Notes under the pieces: model-generated
Seen by the model: only the letters and a program-made list of their open reading frames with translations
Told to the model about the DNA's origin: nothing
Database searches by the model: none
Position numbers and translations under genes: made by a program
Assembly (NCBI RefSeq): GCF_003060865.1
Contig: NZ_CP028918.1
Coordinates: 2,282,001-2,346,000 of the forward strand
Reading direction: 5' to 3'
Source of the DNA: Gemmobacter aquarius
Lineage (GTDB): Bacteria; Pseudomonadota; Alphaproteobacteria; Rhodobacterales; Rhodobacteraceae
DNA length: 64,000 bases
Shown: one piece after another, positions 1-7,804 of the stretch
How the letters are laid out: each line of letters starts with the position of its first letter
Position numbering within the stretch: position 1 is the first letter of the stretch

Positions 1-1289
1 ACGAAGACTTCTTCGAAGAAGGCTTCATGTTCGACGGGTCAAGCATCGCAGGCTGGAAGTCGATCGACCAGTCGGACATGAAGCTGATGCCCGACGCCAC
101 GTCGGTCTACATCGACCCGTTCTATGCGGAAAAAACCATGTGCATCCATTGCAACGTGGTCGAACCCGACACCGGCGAAGCCTATGACCGCTGCCCGCGC
201 CAGATCGCGCTGAAGGCCGAAGCCTACCTGAAATCCTCGGGCATCGGCGACACTGCCTATTTCGGCCCCGAAGCCGAATTCTTCATCTTCGACGATGTCC
301 GCTATCAGGTCTCGCCGAACAAGGTGTCCTACCAGATCGACGCAGAAGCGGCGGCATGGAACACCGACAGCAAGTTCGAGGGCGGCAACCTCGCCCATCG
401 CGCCGGCTACAAGGGCGGCTACTTCCCGGTCAACCCGATCGACGAAGCCCAGGACCTGCGCGGCGAGATGCTCTCGACCATGAAGCGCATGGGCATCAAG
501 GTCGACAAGCACCACCACGAAGTGGCGACCTGCCAGCACGAACTCGGCATGATCTTCGGCGGTCTCGTCGAACAGGCCGACAACATCCAGAAATACAAAT
601 ACGTCATCCACAACGTCGCGGCCGCCTATGGCAAGACCGTGACCTTCATGCCGAAACCCATCAAGGGCGACAACGGCAGCGGGATGCACGTGAACATGTC
701 GATCTGGAAAGACGGCAAGCCGCTCTTTGCAGGCGACCAGTATGCCGACCTGTCGATGGAAGCGCTCTACTTCATCGGCGGTATCCTCAAGCATGCCAAG
801 GCGCTCAACGCCATCACCAACCCGGCAACCAACAGCTACAAGCGCCTGATCCCCGGCTTCGAAGCGCCGGTGCTGCGCGCCTATTCCGCCCGCAACCGCT
901 CGGGCTGCGTCCGTATTCCGTGGACGGAATCGCCCAAAGCCAAGCGCGTCGAAGCCCGCTTCCCCGATCCGGCAGCCAACCCCTATCTGGCTTTCGCAGC
1001 GCTCCTGATGGCCGGCCTCGACGGCATCAAGAACAAGATCCACCCCGGCCCCGCCTCGGACAAGGATCTCTACGATCTGCCGCCGGAAGAACTGGCCGAA
1101 ATCCCGACCGTCTGCGGCTCGCTCCGCGAGGCGCTGGAAGAGCTGGAAAAAGACCACGCCTTCCTGCTGGCAGGCGGCGTGTTCGAAAAAAGCCAACTTG
1201 AGGCCTACATTGCCCTCAAGTGGGAAGAGGTCTACGCCTTCGAGCACACGCCCCATCCGGTGGAATACCAGATGTACTATTCCTGCTGA
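1..1289 (+). CDS. glnA: Glutamine synthetase type I (5'-truncated by window edge)
   Basis: Makes glutamine from glutamate, ammonia and ATP in the cytoplasm; the main ammonium-assimilating enzyme. The frame is open from base 3 (E-D-F-F-E-E-G-F before the first visible Met at 27), so the true start lies upstream; about 428 residues of a usual ~468 are visible. Family landmarks seen: [10 protein letters not shown] near the beginning, the glutamate/metal-binding stretch [10 protein letters not shown], the ATP-binding segment [16 protein letters not shown], the RIP motif, and the LYDLPPEE segment that holds the adenylylation tyrosine in type I enzymes. In this group glnA normally follows glnB; that gene would lie outside the window. 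A strong rho-independent terminator follows 21 nt after the stop. Confidence 0.98.
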   Translation, partial: EDFFEEGFMFDGSSIAGWKSIDQSDMKLMPDATSVYIDPFYAEKTMCIHCNVVEPDTGEAYDRCPRQIALKAEAYLKSSGIGDTAYFGPEAEFFIFDDVRYQVSPNKVSYQIDAEAAAWNTDSKFEGGNLAHRAGYKGGYFPVNPIDEAQDLRGEMLSTMKRMGIKVDKHHHEVATCQHELGMIFGGLVEQADNIQKYKYVIHNVAAAYGKTVTFMPKPIKGDNGSGMHVNMSIWKDGKPLFAGDQYADLSMEALYFIGGILKHAKALNAITNPATNSYKRLIPGFEAPVLRAYSARNRSGCVRIPWTESPKAKRVEARFPDPAANPYLAFAALLMAGLDGIKNKIHPGPASDKDLYDLPPEELAEIPTVCGSLREALEELEKDHAFLLAGGVFEKSQLEAYIALKWEEVYAFEHTPHPVEYQMYYSC

Positions 1290-1309
1290 TATTTCAGGGA
1301 AATTTCCGG

Positions 1310-1337
1310 AAAAGGCCGCCTTCGGGCGGCCTTTTTC
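1310..1337 (+). terminator. Rho-independent terminator of glnA
   Basis: A perfect GC stem (AAGGCCGCC / GGCGGCCTT) with loop TTCG is followed by a T run, starting 21 nt after the glnA stop codon. Confidence 0.9.
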
Positions 1338-1395
1338 ATTGCGTCATTACCCGCGCAGATTGAAACAATTGAAATCGATATTTCCCTAAACGCCT

Positions 1396-1401
1396 TATAA
1401 T
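1396..1401 (+). promoter_or_regulatory. Candidate -10 box (TATAAT)
   Basis: A perfect TATAAT hexamer lies in an AT-rich island (about 1345-1465) between the glnA terminator and the next gene, 70 nt before its most likely start. Two TTGAAA hexamers (1360 and 1369) lie upstream but at 30 and 21 nt spacing, which is longer than ideal, so the -35 is uncertain. Confidence 0.4.
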
Positions 1402-1465
1402 ACAGGGGAATCCCGACTTTTTTTTGCCGCAATTCAGCCCGAGTCTATTAATACCTTTGTTCGTA

Positions 1466-2167
1466 ATGAGTTGGAATTTAGTCATGCTCGACTCTCTGAT
1501 CTCGGCAACGCCCATACTCTCTCCCCCAGTCACTGACGGGGAGCCGTCGCCGCACCTCGGCAATCGTATGCGCGTCATCGTTCCCCGTCGCCCCCTGCGG
1601 CTCGGCCCCCCTCGCGACGATGCAGCACCTGACCCGCGCCAGCCCCTTGTGGCGCTCAACATATTCGCCGACGTCTTCGACCCTTCGGCCGCGAATGATG
1701 CCGAAGCCGGTATCGACCAGCGCGTCGTGGCAAGCCGCCGCCGCGCCCGCCACCGCCTTGCCGCAGCGTCAGGCACCCTTTCGCCGGATGAAGCGAATTT
1801 ATGGCACCCGTCGCTCTGGTTCGGCGAGCCGGCAACTGCCCAACCTCACACAACCGCCGCAATTTCCGCCAATGACGCACCGGACTGTCCGGAACCCCTG
1901 CACGCACACCTCGCCCGCGTCCGCCTCGCACTCTATGCCGACGGACCGGACCACGGCCAGCCAGCCACCGCGCCGCTTTCGCCCCAGATGCGCCTTGCGG
2001 CCTATGCGATGAATGCCACGCTCGTCGTGGTGGCCTTTCCTGTCGGCGCGGCCGTCACGACCTATTCGCTCCTGCGCGGCAGCGATATCCGGCTTTCGGC
2101 ACAGGCCATAGCTGTCGTGGCCTCCGTTCTCGGCATCTGGCAAAGCGGGTTCGAACAATTGCTCTGA
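1466..2167 (+). CDS. Hypothetical protein with C-terminal two-helix membrane module
   Basis: I do not recognise a named family. The protein is about 233 residues from the ATG at 1466; the ATG at 1484 is equally possible and neither has a good ribosome binding site. The first ~165 residues are low in hydrophobicity and rich in Ala, Pro and Arg. The last ~60 residues hold two hydrophobic helices separated by a TYSLLRG turn. This tail is clearly homologous to the tail of the next gene (2382-3323): both share the pattern RLAA...M..TL...P.GAA..TYS.L.G......A....SVLG..Q. The two genes are probably a tandem duplication whose N-terminal parts diverged. A perfect 9-bp hairpin follows the stop. Confidence 0.6.
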   Translation: MSWNLVMLDSLISATPILSPPVTDGEPSPHLGNRMRVIVPRRPLRLGPPRDDAAPDPRQPLVALNIFADVFDPSAANDAEAGIDQRVVASRRRARHRLAAASGTLSPDEANLWHPSLWFGEPATAQPHTTAAISANDAPDCPEPLHAHLARVRLALYADGPDHGQPATAPLSPQMRLAAYAMNATLVVVAFPVGAAVTTYSLLRGSDIRLSAQAIAVVASVLGIWQSGFEQLL

Positions 2168-2180
2168 CCCGCGTCGCCAC

Positions 2181-2204
2181 GGCCGGACCGCCAAAGGTCC
2201 GGCC
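2181..2204 (+). terminator. GC hairpin after the hypothetical gene
   Basis: Perfect 9-bp inverted repeat GGCCGGACC / GGTCCGGCC with loop GCCAAA, 13 nt after the stop. There is no T run, so it may be a transcript-stabilising hairpin rather than a true terminator. Confidence 0.45.
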
Positions 2205-2335
2205 GGCCAAGCCCTGCCCCGAGCAACCTTCCCCCCGACGCTGCAAAACCCCGGCTCTGCAAAAACGGCAATAATCCGGCAAAACGCCACGCTAATATTT
2301 CTTAAAACCACAAATCGATCCGAATCTCGGCACAA

Positions 2336-2349
2336 TTAACCTTTATTAA
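2336..2349. promoter_or_regulatory. TTAA-N6-TTAA motif (CtrA-box-like)
   Basis: TTAACCTTTATTAA sits 32 nt before the start at 2382. The exact reverse complement occurs at 58542-58555, 35 nt before the glycosyltransferase start. CtrA boxes in alphaproteobacteria are TTAA-N7-TTAAC, so the spacing here is one base short; assignment is tentative. Confidence 0.35.
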
Positions 2350-2381
2350 AAAAGGTGACCGCAGTGTACCGAGGGCAAACC

Positions 2382-3323
2382 ATGACCATCGTGCAGGAAA
2401 GACCGATAGACCGGGCCCAGCCCGGCACCACCACCGAAAGCACCATCGCCCAGTTCGTGTTCGACCACGACCCCGCGTTGAACCTGCCGCTGCTGGTAAA
2501 AGAACTCGACAGCGCGCTCCAGCGTTCCGGCGCAGGCATGCGGATGATCACATGGGATGGCGACGATCTTGTCCTTCTCGACGTCGAAGGCGCAAGGTTC
2601 ACCCTCAGCTACAGTTCCGACGCCGCCGCAGCCCCCGCAAGCCTGATGATCTCGGTCGGCCCCGGTCCGGGTGGTCCCGCCGATCCCTCGGATCGCCGCC
2701 GCCACGAAGACCTCTGCCACCTGATCGCCTCGCGCCTGAAAGCCCGTTTCGCGCCCGAACGCATGCTGTGGCATCAAGTCACCGGCCCCGTCACCGCCGA
2801 CCTGATAGACGACCTCTTCGACCGCCTCCCCGATTTCGAGGTGATCCAGAAGCCCGCGACCACCCAGGTCCACTCCGAAACGACGAAAGTCCTGCGCGCC
2901 TTCCCCGAAACCGAAGACCTCCGCACCGTCAGCTTCGCCGAAAAGGCACTCGCCCTCAAAGCCGCCAAGACCGAACGCGCCCGCGCCGCCGCACAGGCCA
3001 AGGCTGCCCCGGCAATGGACCCCGCCAATACCCAACCCACCCCGCTGCGCGCCCCCAACCCGGAAATGTCGCGCCTGCGCGCCGCACTTTATCCCGCTCA
3101 GCCCGATGAACCGGCCAAAGGCAACGTCAAACTGCGTCTCGCCGCCTCGACCATGGACATGACGCTGATGATCGTCTTTCTGCCCGCGGGGGCAGCCATG
3201 CTGACCTATTCCGTCCTGAAAGGCGGCAACGTGAACGCATCGGCCCGCATGATGGCGCTGACCTGCAGCGTTCTCGGCCTGTCGCAACTGCCTTTTGCCC
3301 ACAGCCTGATGGGCCTGATCTGA
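2382..3323 (+). CDS. Hypothetical protein, paralogue of the preceding gene
   Basis: 313 residues from the ATG at 2382, chosen because GAGGG lies 7 nt upstream; an in-frame GTG at 2355 has no ribosome binding site. The N-terminal ~150 residues look like a folded soluble domain (LPLLVKELDSALQRSGAGMRM, then WDGDDLVLLDVEGARFTLSY). A charged Ala/Lys-rich helical stretch follows (about 185-225), then a proline-rich linker, then a two-helix membrane tail with the TYSVLKGG turn shared with the upstream gene. Function unknown. The tail suggests anchoring in the inner membrane with the soluble part in the cytoplasm. Confidence 0.7.
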   Translation: MTIVQERPIDRAQPGTTTESTIAQFVFDHDPALNLPLLVKELDSALQRSGAGMRMITWDGDDLVLLDVEGARFTLSYSSDAAAAPASLMISVGPGPGGPADPSDRRRHEDLCHLIASRLKARFAPERMLWHQVTGPVTADLIDDLFDRLPDFEVIQKPATTQVHSETTKVLRAFPETEDLRTVSFAEKALALKAAKTERARAAAQAKAAPAMDPANTQPTPLRAPNPEMSRLRAALYPAQPDEPAKGNVKLRLAASTMDMTLMIVFLPAGAAMLTYSVLKGGNVNASARMMALTCSVLGLSQLPFAHSLMGLI

Positions 3324-3467
3324 CGCCACCCCGCAAGACGCGGCGAAAGACCGGCCTCTGCGCTGAACACCACGCTTCGGGCAAGCCAAAGCCGACATCG
3401 CGCGTCGCGAACCTGCCAGACGCCCCGCGCCGCCTGTCCGACCCTTCGGTCCAACAGGAGGCCCGCC

Positions 3468-4808
3468 ATGAACCAGCATTACGCCGACCACCGCAAGATC
3501 GACCCCTCGCGCGGCGCAACCCTTGGTGACGGCACCCCCAACGACAACGACCGCGTCGAAATCGGCCCCACCCAGACCGCCTTTGCCGAATGGCAGGCGG
3601 CAGGACTGCAACCCCCGAACCTCGACGCGATGCGCCTTTACCGCTGGCAACGCCTGACCAAGGCAATCGCAGATCGCGGCTACGGCGGCCTTCTGATGTT
3701 CGACCCGCTCAACATCCGCTACGCCACCGACACCACCAACATGCAGCTCTGGAACAGCCACAACCCGTTCCGCGCCTGCCTTCTTTGTGCCGACGGCCAT
3801 ATGGTCATGTGGGAATACAAGAATTCCCCCTTCCTCGTCACCTTCAACCCACTGGTGAAAGAACTCCGCAGCGGGGCGTCGTTCTTTTACAACGTCTGCG
3901 GCGATGCCGTGCAGCGCGACGCCCGCTCTTTTGCCGCACAGGTAGACGAGGTGATGCGCGCCCACGCTGGCACCAACCGCCGCCTCGCCGTCGACAAGAT
4001 CATGATCCACGGGCTTCGCGAACTCGAACGCACGGGGTTCGAGGTGATGGAGGGCGAAGAAGTCACCGAACGCACCCGCGCCATCAAAGGCCCCGATGAA
4101 ATCCTCGCCATGCGCTGCGCCCACCACGCCTGCGAAGCGGCAATCGCGGAAATGGAGGCCGAGGCCCGCACCCGCATCCCGCATGGCGGCATGTCCGAAG
4201 ACGATGTCTGGGCCGAACTGCACAAGGGCAACATCAAACGCGGCGGCGAATGGATCGAAACCCGACTGCTCGCATCCGGCCCCCGCACCAACCCGTGGTT
4301 TCAGGAATGTGGCCCCCGCATCATCGGCAACAATGAAATCGTTGCCTTCGACACCGACCTGATCGGCTGCTACGGCATCTGCATCGACATCAGCCGCACA
4401 TGGTGGGTCGGCGACAAGCCGCCCCGACAGGATATGATCGACGCCATGTCCCACGCCCGCGACCATGTGGACACCAACATGGCGATGCTGAAGCCCGGCG
4501 TGACGATCAAGGAGCTCACCCACGGCGGCCACCAGCTTGGCGCGAATTTCTGGAAACAGAAATACTCCTGCAAGATGCACGGAGTCGGCCTCTGCGACGA
4601 ATGGCCCTTCGTTCCCTACCCCGACACATGGGTCGAAGGCGCCTTCGACGTGGCGTTGCAGCCGGGCATGGTCCTGTGTGTCGAGGCCCTCGTCAGCCCC
4701 GAAGGCGGCGATTTCTCGATCAAGATCGAGGATCAGGTGCTGATCACCGAAACCGGCCACGAGAACCTGACAAGATACCCCTTCGACGTGGCGCTGAGCG
4801 GTTTTTGA
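3468..4808 (+). CDS. dddP: Dimethylsulfoniopropionate lyase DddP (M24 fold)
   Basis: Cleaves DMSP to dimethyl sulfide and acrylate. DddP belongs to the M24 metallopeptidase fold but is not a peptidase. The 446-residue protein has the typical length and the N-terminal signature NQHY-x-D-x-RKIDP followed by GATLGDGTPNDND. Residues reported as metal ligands in Ruegeria DddP (D295, D307, H371, E406, E421) and active-site residues (W95, Y366, D377) all occur at the same numbers here: IVAFD295, CID307, MH371GVG, CVE406, E421DQ, LW95, KY366, CD377. The start has a strong AGGAGG 8 nt upstream. It stands alone between hypotheticals and purB; no dddD, dmdA or acrylate genes are adjacent. A series of hairpins begins at its stop codon. 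Confidence 0.93.
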   Translation: MNQHYADHRKIDPSRGATLGDGTPNDNDRVEIGPTQTAFAEWQAAGLQPPNLDAMRLYRWQRLTKAIADRGYGGLLMFDPLNIRYATDTTNMQLWNSHNPFRACLLCADGHMVMWEYKNSPFLVTFNPLVKELRSGASFFYNVCGDAVQRDARSFAAQVDEVMRAHAGTNRRLAVDKIMIHGLRELERTGFEVMEGEEVTERTRAIKGPDEILAMRCAHHACEAAIAEMEAEARTRIPHGGMSEDDVWAELHKGNIKRGGEWIETRLLASGPRTNPWFQECGPRIIGNNEIVAFDTDLIGCYGICIDISRTWWVGDKPPRQDMIDAMSHARDHVDTNMAMLKPGVTIKELTHGGHQLGANFWKQKYSCKMHGVGLCDEWPFVPYPDTWVEGAFDVALQPGMVLCVEALVSPEGGDFSIKIEDQVLITETGHENLTRYPFDVALSGF

Positions 4809-4882
4809 AGCCAAAAACCGCGTAATTTTCTTGAAGCAAGAAAATTGGGGGGCCTTCAGCCCCCCGTCGCGCATGGCGCGAC
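4798..4882 (+). repeat. Four back-to-back hairpins downstream of dddP
   Basis: Four consecutive inverted repeats with almost no spacing: 4798-4821 (10-bp stem GCGGTTTTTG, loop AAGC, overlapping the stop codon), 4824-4846 (10-bp stem AATTTTCTTG, loop AAG), 4847-4865 (7-bp stem GGGGGGC, loop CTTCA), and 4866-4882 (7-bp stem GTCGCGC, loop ATG). They probably end or stabilise the dddP transcript. The last two overlap a composite element found elsewhere in the window. Confidence 0.75.
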
Positions 4883-4903
4883 TCCCCCCGAGGATATTTG
4901 GAC
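4859..4903 (+). repeat. Composite intergenic element, copy 1
   Basis: Begins GCCCCCCGTCGC, continues with a short palindrome, and ends TCCCCCCGAGGATATTTGGAC. Copy 2 (14752-14792, minus) shares the first 12 bases and the TCCCCC..GAGGATATTTG end; copy 3 (21658-21688, minus) is a shorter relative. It lies between dddP and purB. Confidence 0.7.
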
Positions 4904-4986
4904 AAGCATGAAAGCCAGCCCCGCCTTGCCTTGACGCCCTTTGCGGTCTATGGCGCAGCCAACCCCAGTCTAGGAAGGCGCTCCCG

Positions 4987-6288
4987 ATGATCCCCCGCTA
5001 TTCCCGCCCCGAAATGGTCGCCCTCTGGTCGCCGGAAACCAAATTCCGCATCTGGTTCGAGATCGAGGCCCATGCCTGCGATGCCCAAGCTGCCATCGGC
5101 GTGATCCCCGCCGCGAACGCCGCCGCCGTCTGGAAAGCCAAGGACGCCACCTTCGATGTGGCCCGCATCGACGAAATCGAAGCCGTCACCAAACATGACG
5201 TCATCGCCTTCCTGACCCACCTGTCGGAAATCATCGGTGCCGATACCGCCCGCTTCGTCCATCAGGGCATGACCTCGTCCGACGTGCTCGACACCACCTT
5301 CAACGTCCAGCTCGTCCGTGCCAGCGACCTCCTCCTCGCCGGCCTCGACCGCGTGCTTGCCGCGCTGAAAACCCGCGCCTTCGAGCACAAGGACACCGTC
5401 CGCATCGGCCGCAGCCACGGCATCCATGCCGAACCCACCACGATGGGCCTGACCTTCGCCCGCTTCTACGCCGAAATGCACCGCAACCGCGCGCGCCTGC
5501 TGAACGCCCGCGCCGAGGTCGCCACCGGAGCGATCAGCGGCGCTGTCGGCACCTTCGCCAACATCGACCCGAGCGTCGAAGAACACGTCTGCGCCCAACT
5601 CGGCTTGACGCCAGAACCGATCAGCACACAGGTCATCCCGCGCGACCGCCACGCCATGTTCTTCGCCACGCTGGGCGTCATCGCCTCGTCCATCGAAAAC
5701 ATCGCCATCGAAATCCGCCACATGCAGCGCACCGAGGTGCTGGAAGCCGAGGAATTCTTCTCGCCCGGCCAAAAGGGCAGCTCTGCCATGCCGCATAAGC
5801 GCAACCCCGTGCTGACCGAGAACCTGACGGGCCTCGCCCGCCTTGTGCGTATGTCGGTCGTGCCCGCGCTGGAAAACGTGGCGCTCTGGCACGAACGCGA
5901 CATCTCGCATTCCTCGGTCGAACGCGCCATCGGGCCGGATACCACGATCACCCTCGACTTTGCCCTGCACCGTCTGGCGGGCGTGGTCGAAAAGCTGGTG
6001 ATCTATCCTGAAAACATGCTCAAAAACATGAACAAATTCCGCGGCCTCGTGATGTCGCAGCGCGTTCTTCTGGCACTCACCCAAGCCGGCGTCAGCCGCG
6101 AGGACAGCTACCGACTCGTCCAGCGCAACGCGATGAAGGTCTGGGAGCAAGGCGCCGACTTCAAGACCGAGCTTCTGGCCGACGCCGAAGTCGTAGCCGC
6201 CCTGTCGCCCGCCGAAATCGAGGAGAAGTTCGACCTCGGCTACCATACCAAACACGTCGACACGATCTTCAAGCGCGTCTTCGGCTGA
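4987..6288 (+). CDS. purB: Adenylosuccinate lyase
   Basis: Catalyses two steps of purine synthesis: SAICAR to AICAR plus fumarate, and adenylosuccinate to AMP plus fumarate. The 433 residues match the usual length of the short bacterial form. It starts MIPRYSRPEMVALWS, as typical PurB does. The fumarase/aspartase superfamily signature SSAMPHKRNP is present, with MTSSDVLDT and the SHGIHAEPTT active-site segment before it. The ATG has GAAGG about 10 nt upstream. It is transcribed alone; the only linked feature is a strong GC hairpin after the stop. Confidence 0.97.
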   Translation: MIPRYSRPEMVALWSPETKFRIWFEIEAHACDAQAAIGVIPAANAAAVWKAKDATFDVARIDEIEAVTKHDVIAFLTHLSEIIGADTARFVHQGMTSSDVLDTTFNVQLVRASDLLLAGLDRVLAALKTRAFEHKDTVRIGRSHGIHAEPTTMGLTFARFYAEMHRNRARLLNARAEVATGAISGAVGTFANIDPSVEEHVCAQLGLTPEPISTQVIPRDRHAMFFATLGVIASSIENIAIEIRHMQRTEVLEAEEFFSPGQKGSSAMPHKRNPVLTENLTGLARLVRMSVVPALENVALWHERDISHSSVERAIGPDTTITLDFALHRLAGVVEKLVIYPENMLKNMNKFRGLVMSQRVLLALTQAGVSREDSYRLVQRNAMKVWEQGADFKTELLADAEVVAALSPAEIEEKFDLGYHTKHVDTIFKRVFG

Positions 6289-6313
6289 AGCACTCGGCGA
6301 AATTCCGGCAAGG

Positions 6314-6347
6314 CGGGGCAAGGGGGCGAAATACCCCCCTTGCCCCG
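6314..6347 (+). terminator. Strong GC hairpin after purB
   Basis: A perfect 13-bp inverted repeat, CGGGGCAAGGGGG / CCCCCTTGCCCCG with a 7-8 nt loop, starting 26 nt after the purB stop. There is no T tract, so it may act as a transcript-end hairpin rather than a classic terminator. Confidence 0.55.
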
Positions 6348-6423
6348 TCCGATTCCGTGCTACCCTTTGGGACACGAACCGAAACATGAAAGCCAAAAGC
6401 CAAGACCCAAAAGGAGGACACCT

Positions 6424-6594
6424 ATGAAGATCAAGACGACCCTCGCCGTGATTGCCCTGATGCTCTCTCCGACCCTTGCCCTCGCAGGCGGCGGCTGTTC
6501 CGAAAAGAAAAGCAACATCTCGGCCTCGGTCTGCGCCGAAGGCACGATGTATGACGCCGCGACCGGCATCTGCCAGCCTGTCACCACGTCGTAA
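6424..6594 (+). CDS. Small exported Cys-containing protein
   Basis: A 56-residue protein with a clear signal peptide (MKIKTTLAVIALMLSPTLALA, cleavage after ALA), leaving about 35 residues. The mature part has three cysteines and the segment CAEGTMYDAATGICQPV, which resembles the start of a chitin-binding (peritrophin-A, CBM14-like) motif but is too short for a full domain. The start has AAAGGAGG 7-8 nt upstream, an excellent ribosome binding site, so expression is likely. Probably periplasmic with one disulfide; function unknown. Confidence 0.75.
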   Translation: MKIKTTLAVIALMLSPTLALAGGGCSEKKSNISASVCAEGTMYDAATGICQPVTTS

Positions 6595-6628
6595 CCGACC
6601 CTCCCTGTCGGACTGCAAAAGGGGGGCG

Positions 6629-6643
6629 CTAACCAAGCCTTAA
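6629..6643 (+). promoter_or_regulatory. Candidate CtrA box upstream of fliG
   Basis: CTAA-N7-TTAAC, one mismatch from the CtrA consensus TTAA-N7-TTAAC, 45 nt before the fliG start. CtrA controls flagellar genes in many Rhodobacterales. Confidence 0.4.
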
Positions 6644-6687
6644 CCGCCCCCCGACTACCCTGCCCCGGTCCCATCACCCGAGGCACA

Positions 6688-7728
6688 ATGACCGACCTGA
6701 CCCTTGCCCCCCGCCACCTGCCTGCACGCCCTGTCCCCGCGCCGCGCGAAAAAGCCGCGATCATCGTGCGCCTTTTGCTGGCCGAAGGCACCCGCCTGCC
6801 GCTGTCAGCCCTGCCTGACCACCTGCAAGCCGCCCTTGCCGAACAGATGGGCCAGATGCGCCTGATCGACCGCGCCACCCTTGCCGCTGTGGTCGAAGAA
6901 TTCACCGCCATGCTCGACGACACCGGCCTCGCCTTCCCGCCGGGCATCGAAGGCGCGCTTGGCCTGATGGACGGGCATATTTCCACAACCGCTGCCAGCC
7001 GCCTGCGCCGCCTTGCCGGTACCGCGGCCAAGGCCGACCCGTGGGATGTCATCGCAGCCCTGCCGCCCGAACGCATCATGCCCGTGCTCACCACCGAATC
7101 GCACGAAGTGGCGGCCGTCATGCTGTCGAAACTGCCGGTGCCCAAGGCCGCCGAACTCCTGTCGCAACTTCCCGGCGATCATGCCCGCCGCATCGCCTAT
7201 GCCATCTCGCTGACCGGCGGGGTCGATCCCGAAACCGTGCGCCGCATCGGCCTGTCGCTCGCCGCCCAACTCGATGCCCAACCCGCCCGCGCCTTCGAGG
7301 CGGGGCCCGTCGAACGCGTGGGCGCCATCCTGAACGTCTCGCCCTCGGCGACCCGTGACGATGTGCTCACCGGCCTCGACCAGCAGGACGCCAGCTTCGC
7401 CGCCGAGGTGCGAAAGGCCATCTTCACCTACCCCCACATCCCCGCCCGCGTCGCCCCGCGCGATCTGCCCAAGGTGCTGCGCCTCGTCGATCCGGCGCAA
7501 ATGGCCCTCGCCATCGCCGCCAGCGCGGCCGACCCGCGCCATTCGACCGTGGCCGAATTCATCCTGTCAAACATCTCGCAGCGCATGGCCCAATCCCTGC
7601 GCGAAGAAGCGCAAGCCCTGCCCCCGCCCCGCCCGCCCGAGGCCGAGGCCGCCTTTTCCGCAATCGTCACCGCAATCCGCACGCTCGAAGCGAACGGCGA
7701 AATCACCCTTCAACGCGATACGGCCTGA
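6688..7728 (+). CDS. fliG: Flagellar motor switch protein FliG
   Basis: FliG is the rotor protein of the flagellar C ring that contacts the stator and transmits torque. The 346-residue protein shows the three-part family layout: an N-terminal segment with EKAAIIVRLLL and LIDRATLAAVVEEF, a middle domain with WDVIAALPPERI and AAVMLSKLPVPKAAELLSQL, and a C-terminal motor domain with RKAIFTYPHI, DLPKVLRLVD, SNISQRMAQSLREE and a final TAIRTLEANGEI. The sequence is divergent in the way typical of Rhodobacteraceae FliG. It stands apart from any other flagellar gene in this window. A GAGG ribosome binding site precedes the ATG, and a CtrA-like box lies 45 nt upstream. Confidence 0.88.
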   Translation: MTDLTLAPRHLPARPVPAPREKAAIIVRLLLAEGTRLPLSALPDHLQAALAEQMGQMRLIDRATLAAVVEEFTAMLDDTGLAFPPGIEGALGLMDGHISTTAASRLRRLAGTAAKADPWDVIAALPPERIMPVLTTESHEVAAVMLSKLPVPKAAELLSQLPGDHARRIAYAISLTGGVDPETVRRIGLSLAAQLDAQPARAFEAGPVERVGAILNVSPSATRDDVLTGLDQQDASFAAEVRKAIFTYPHIPARVAPRDLPKVLRLVDPAQMALAIAASAADPRHSTVAEFILSNISQRMAQSLREEAQALPPPRPPEAEAAFSAIVTAIRTLEANGEITLQRDTA

Positions 7729-7804
7729 CTCCCCTTGCTTCTGCCCCCCCTTGCCCCTGCCCCGCCGCCCGCCTAGCGTCACGCCGACGCAAAGGCAGAC
7801 ACGC

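Noticed and set aside
2346..4874. Very long open frame on the minus strand opposite dddP and its upstream gene (842 codons)
   Set aside because: It mirrors real plus-strand genes; high GC at third positions keeps antisense frames open. Its translation matches no family and crosses a gene boundary and the hairpin array.
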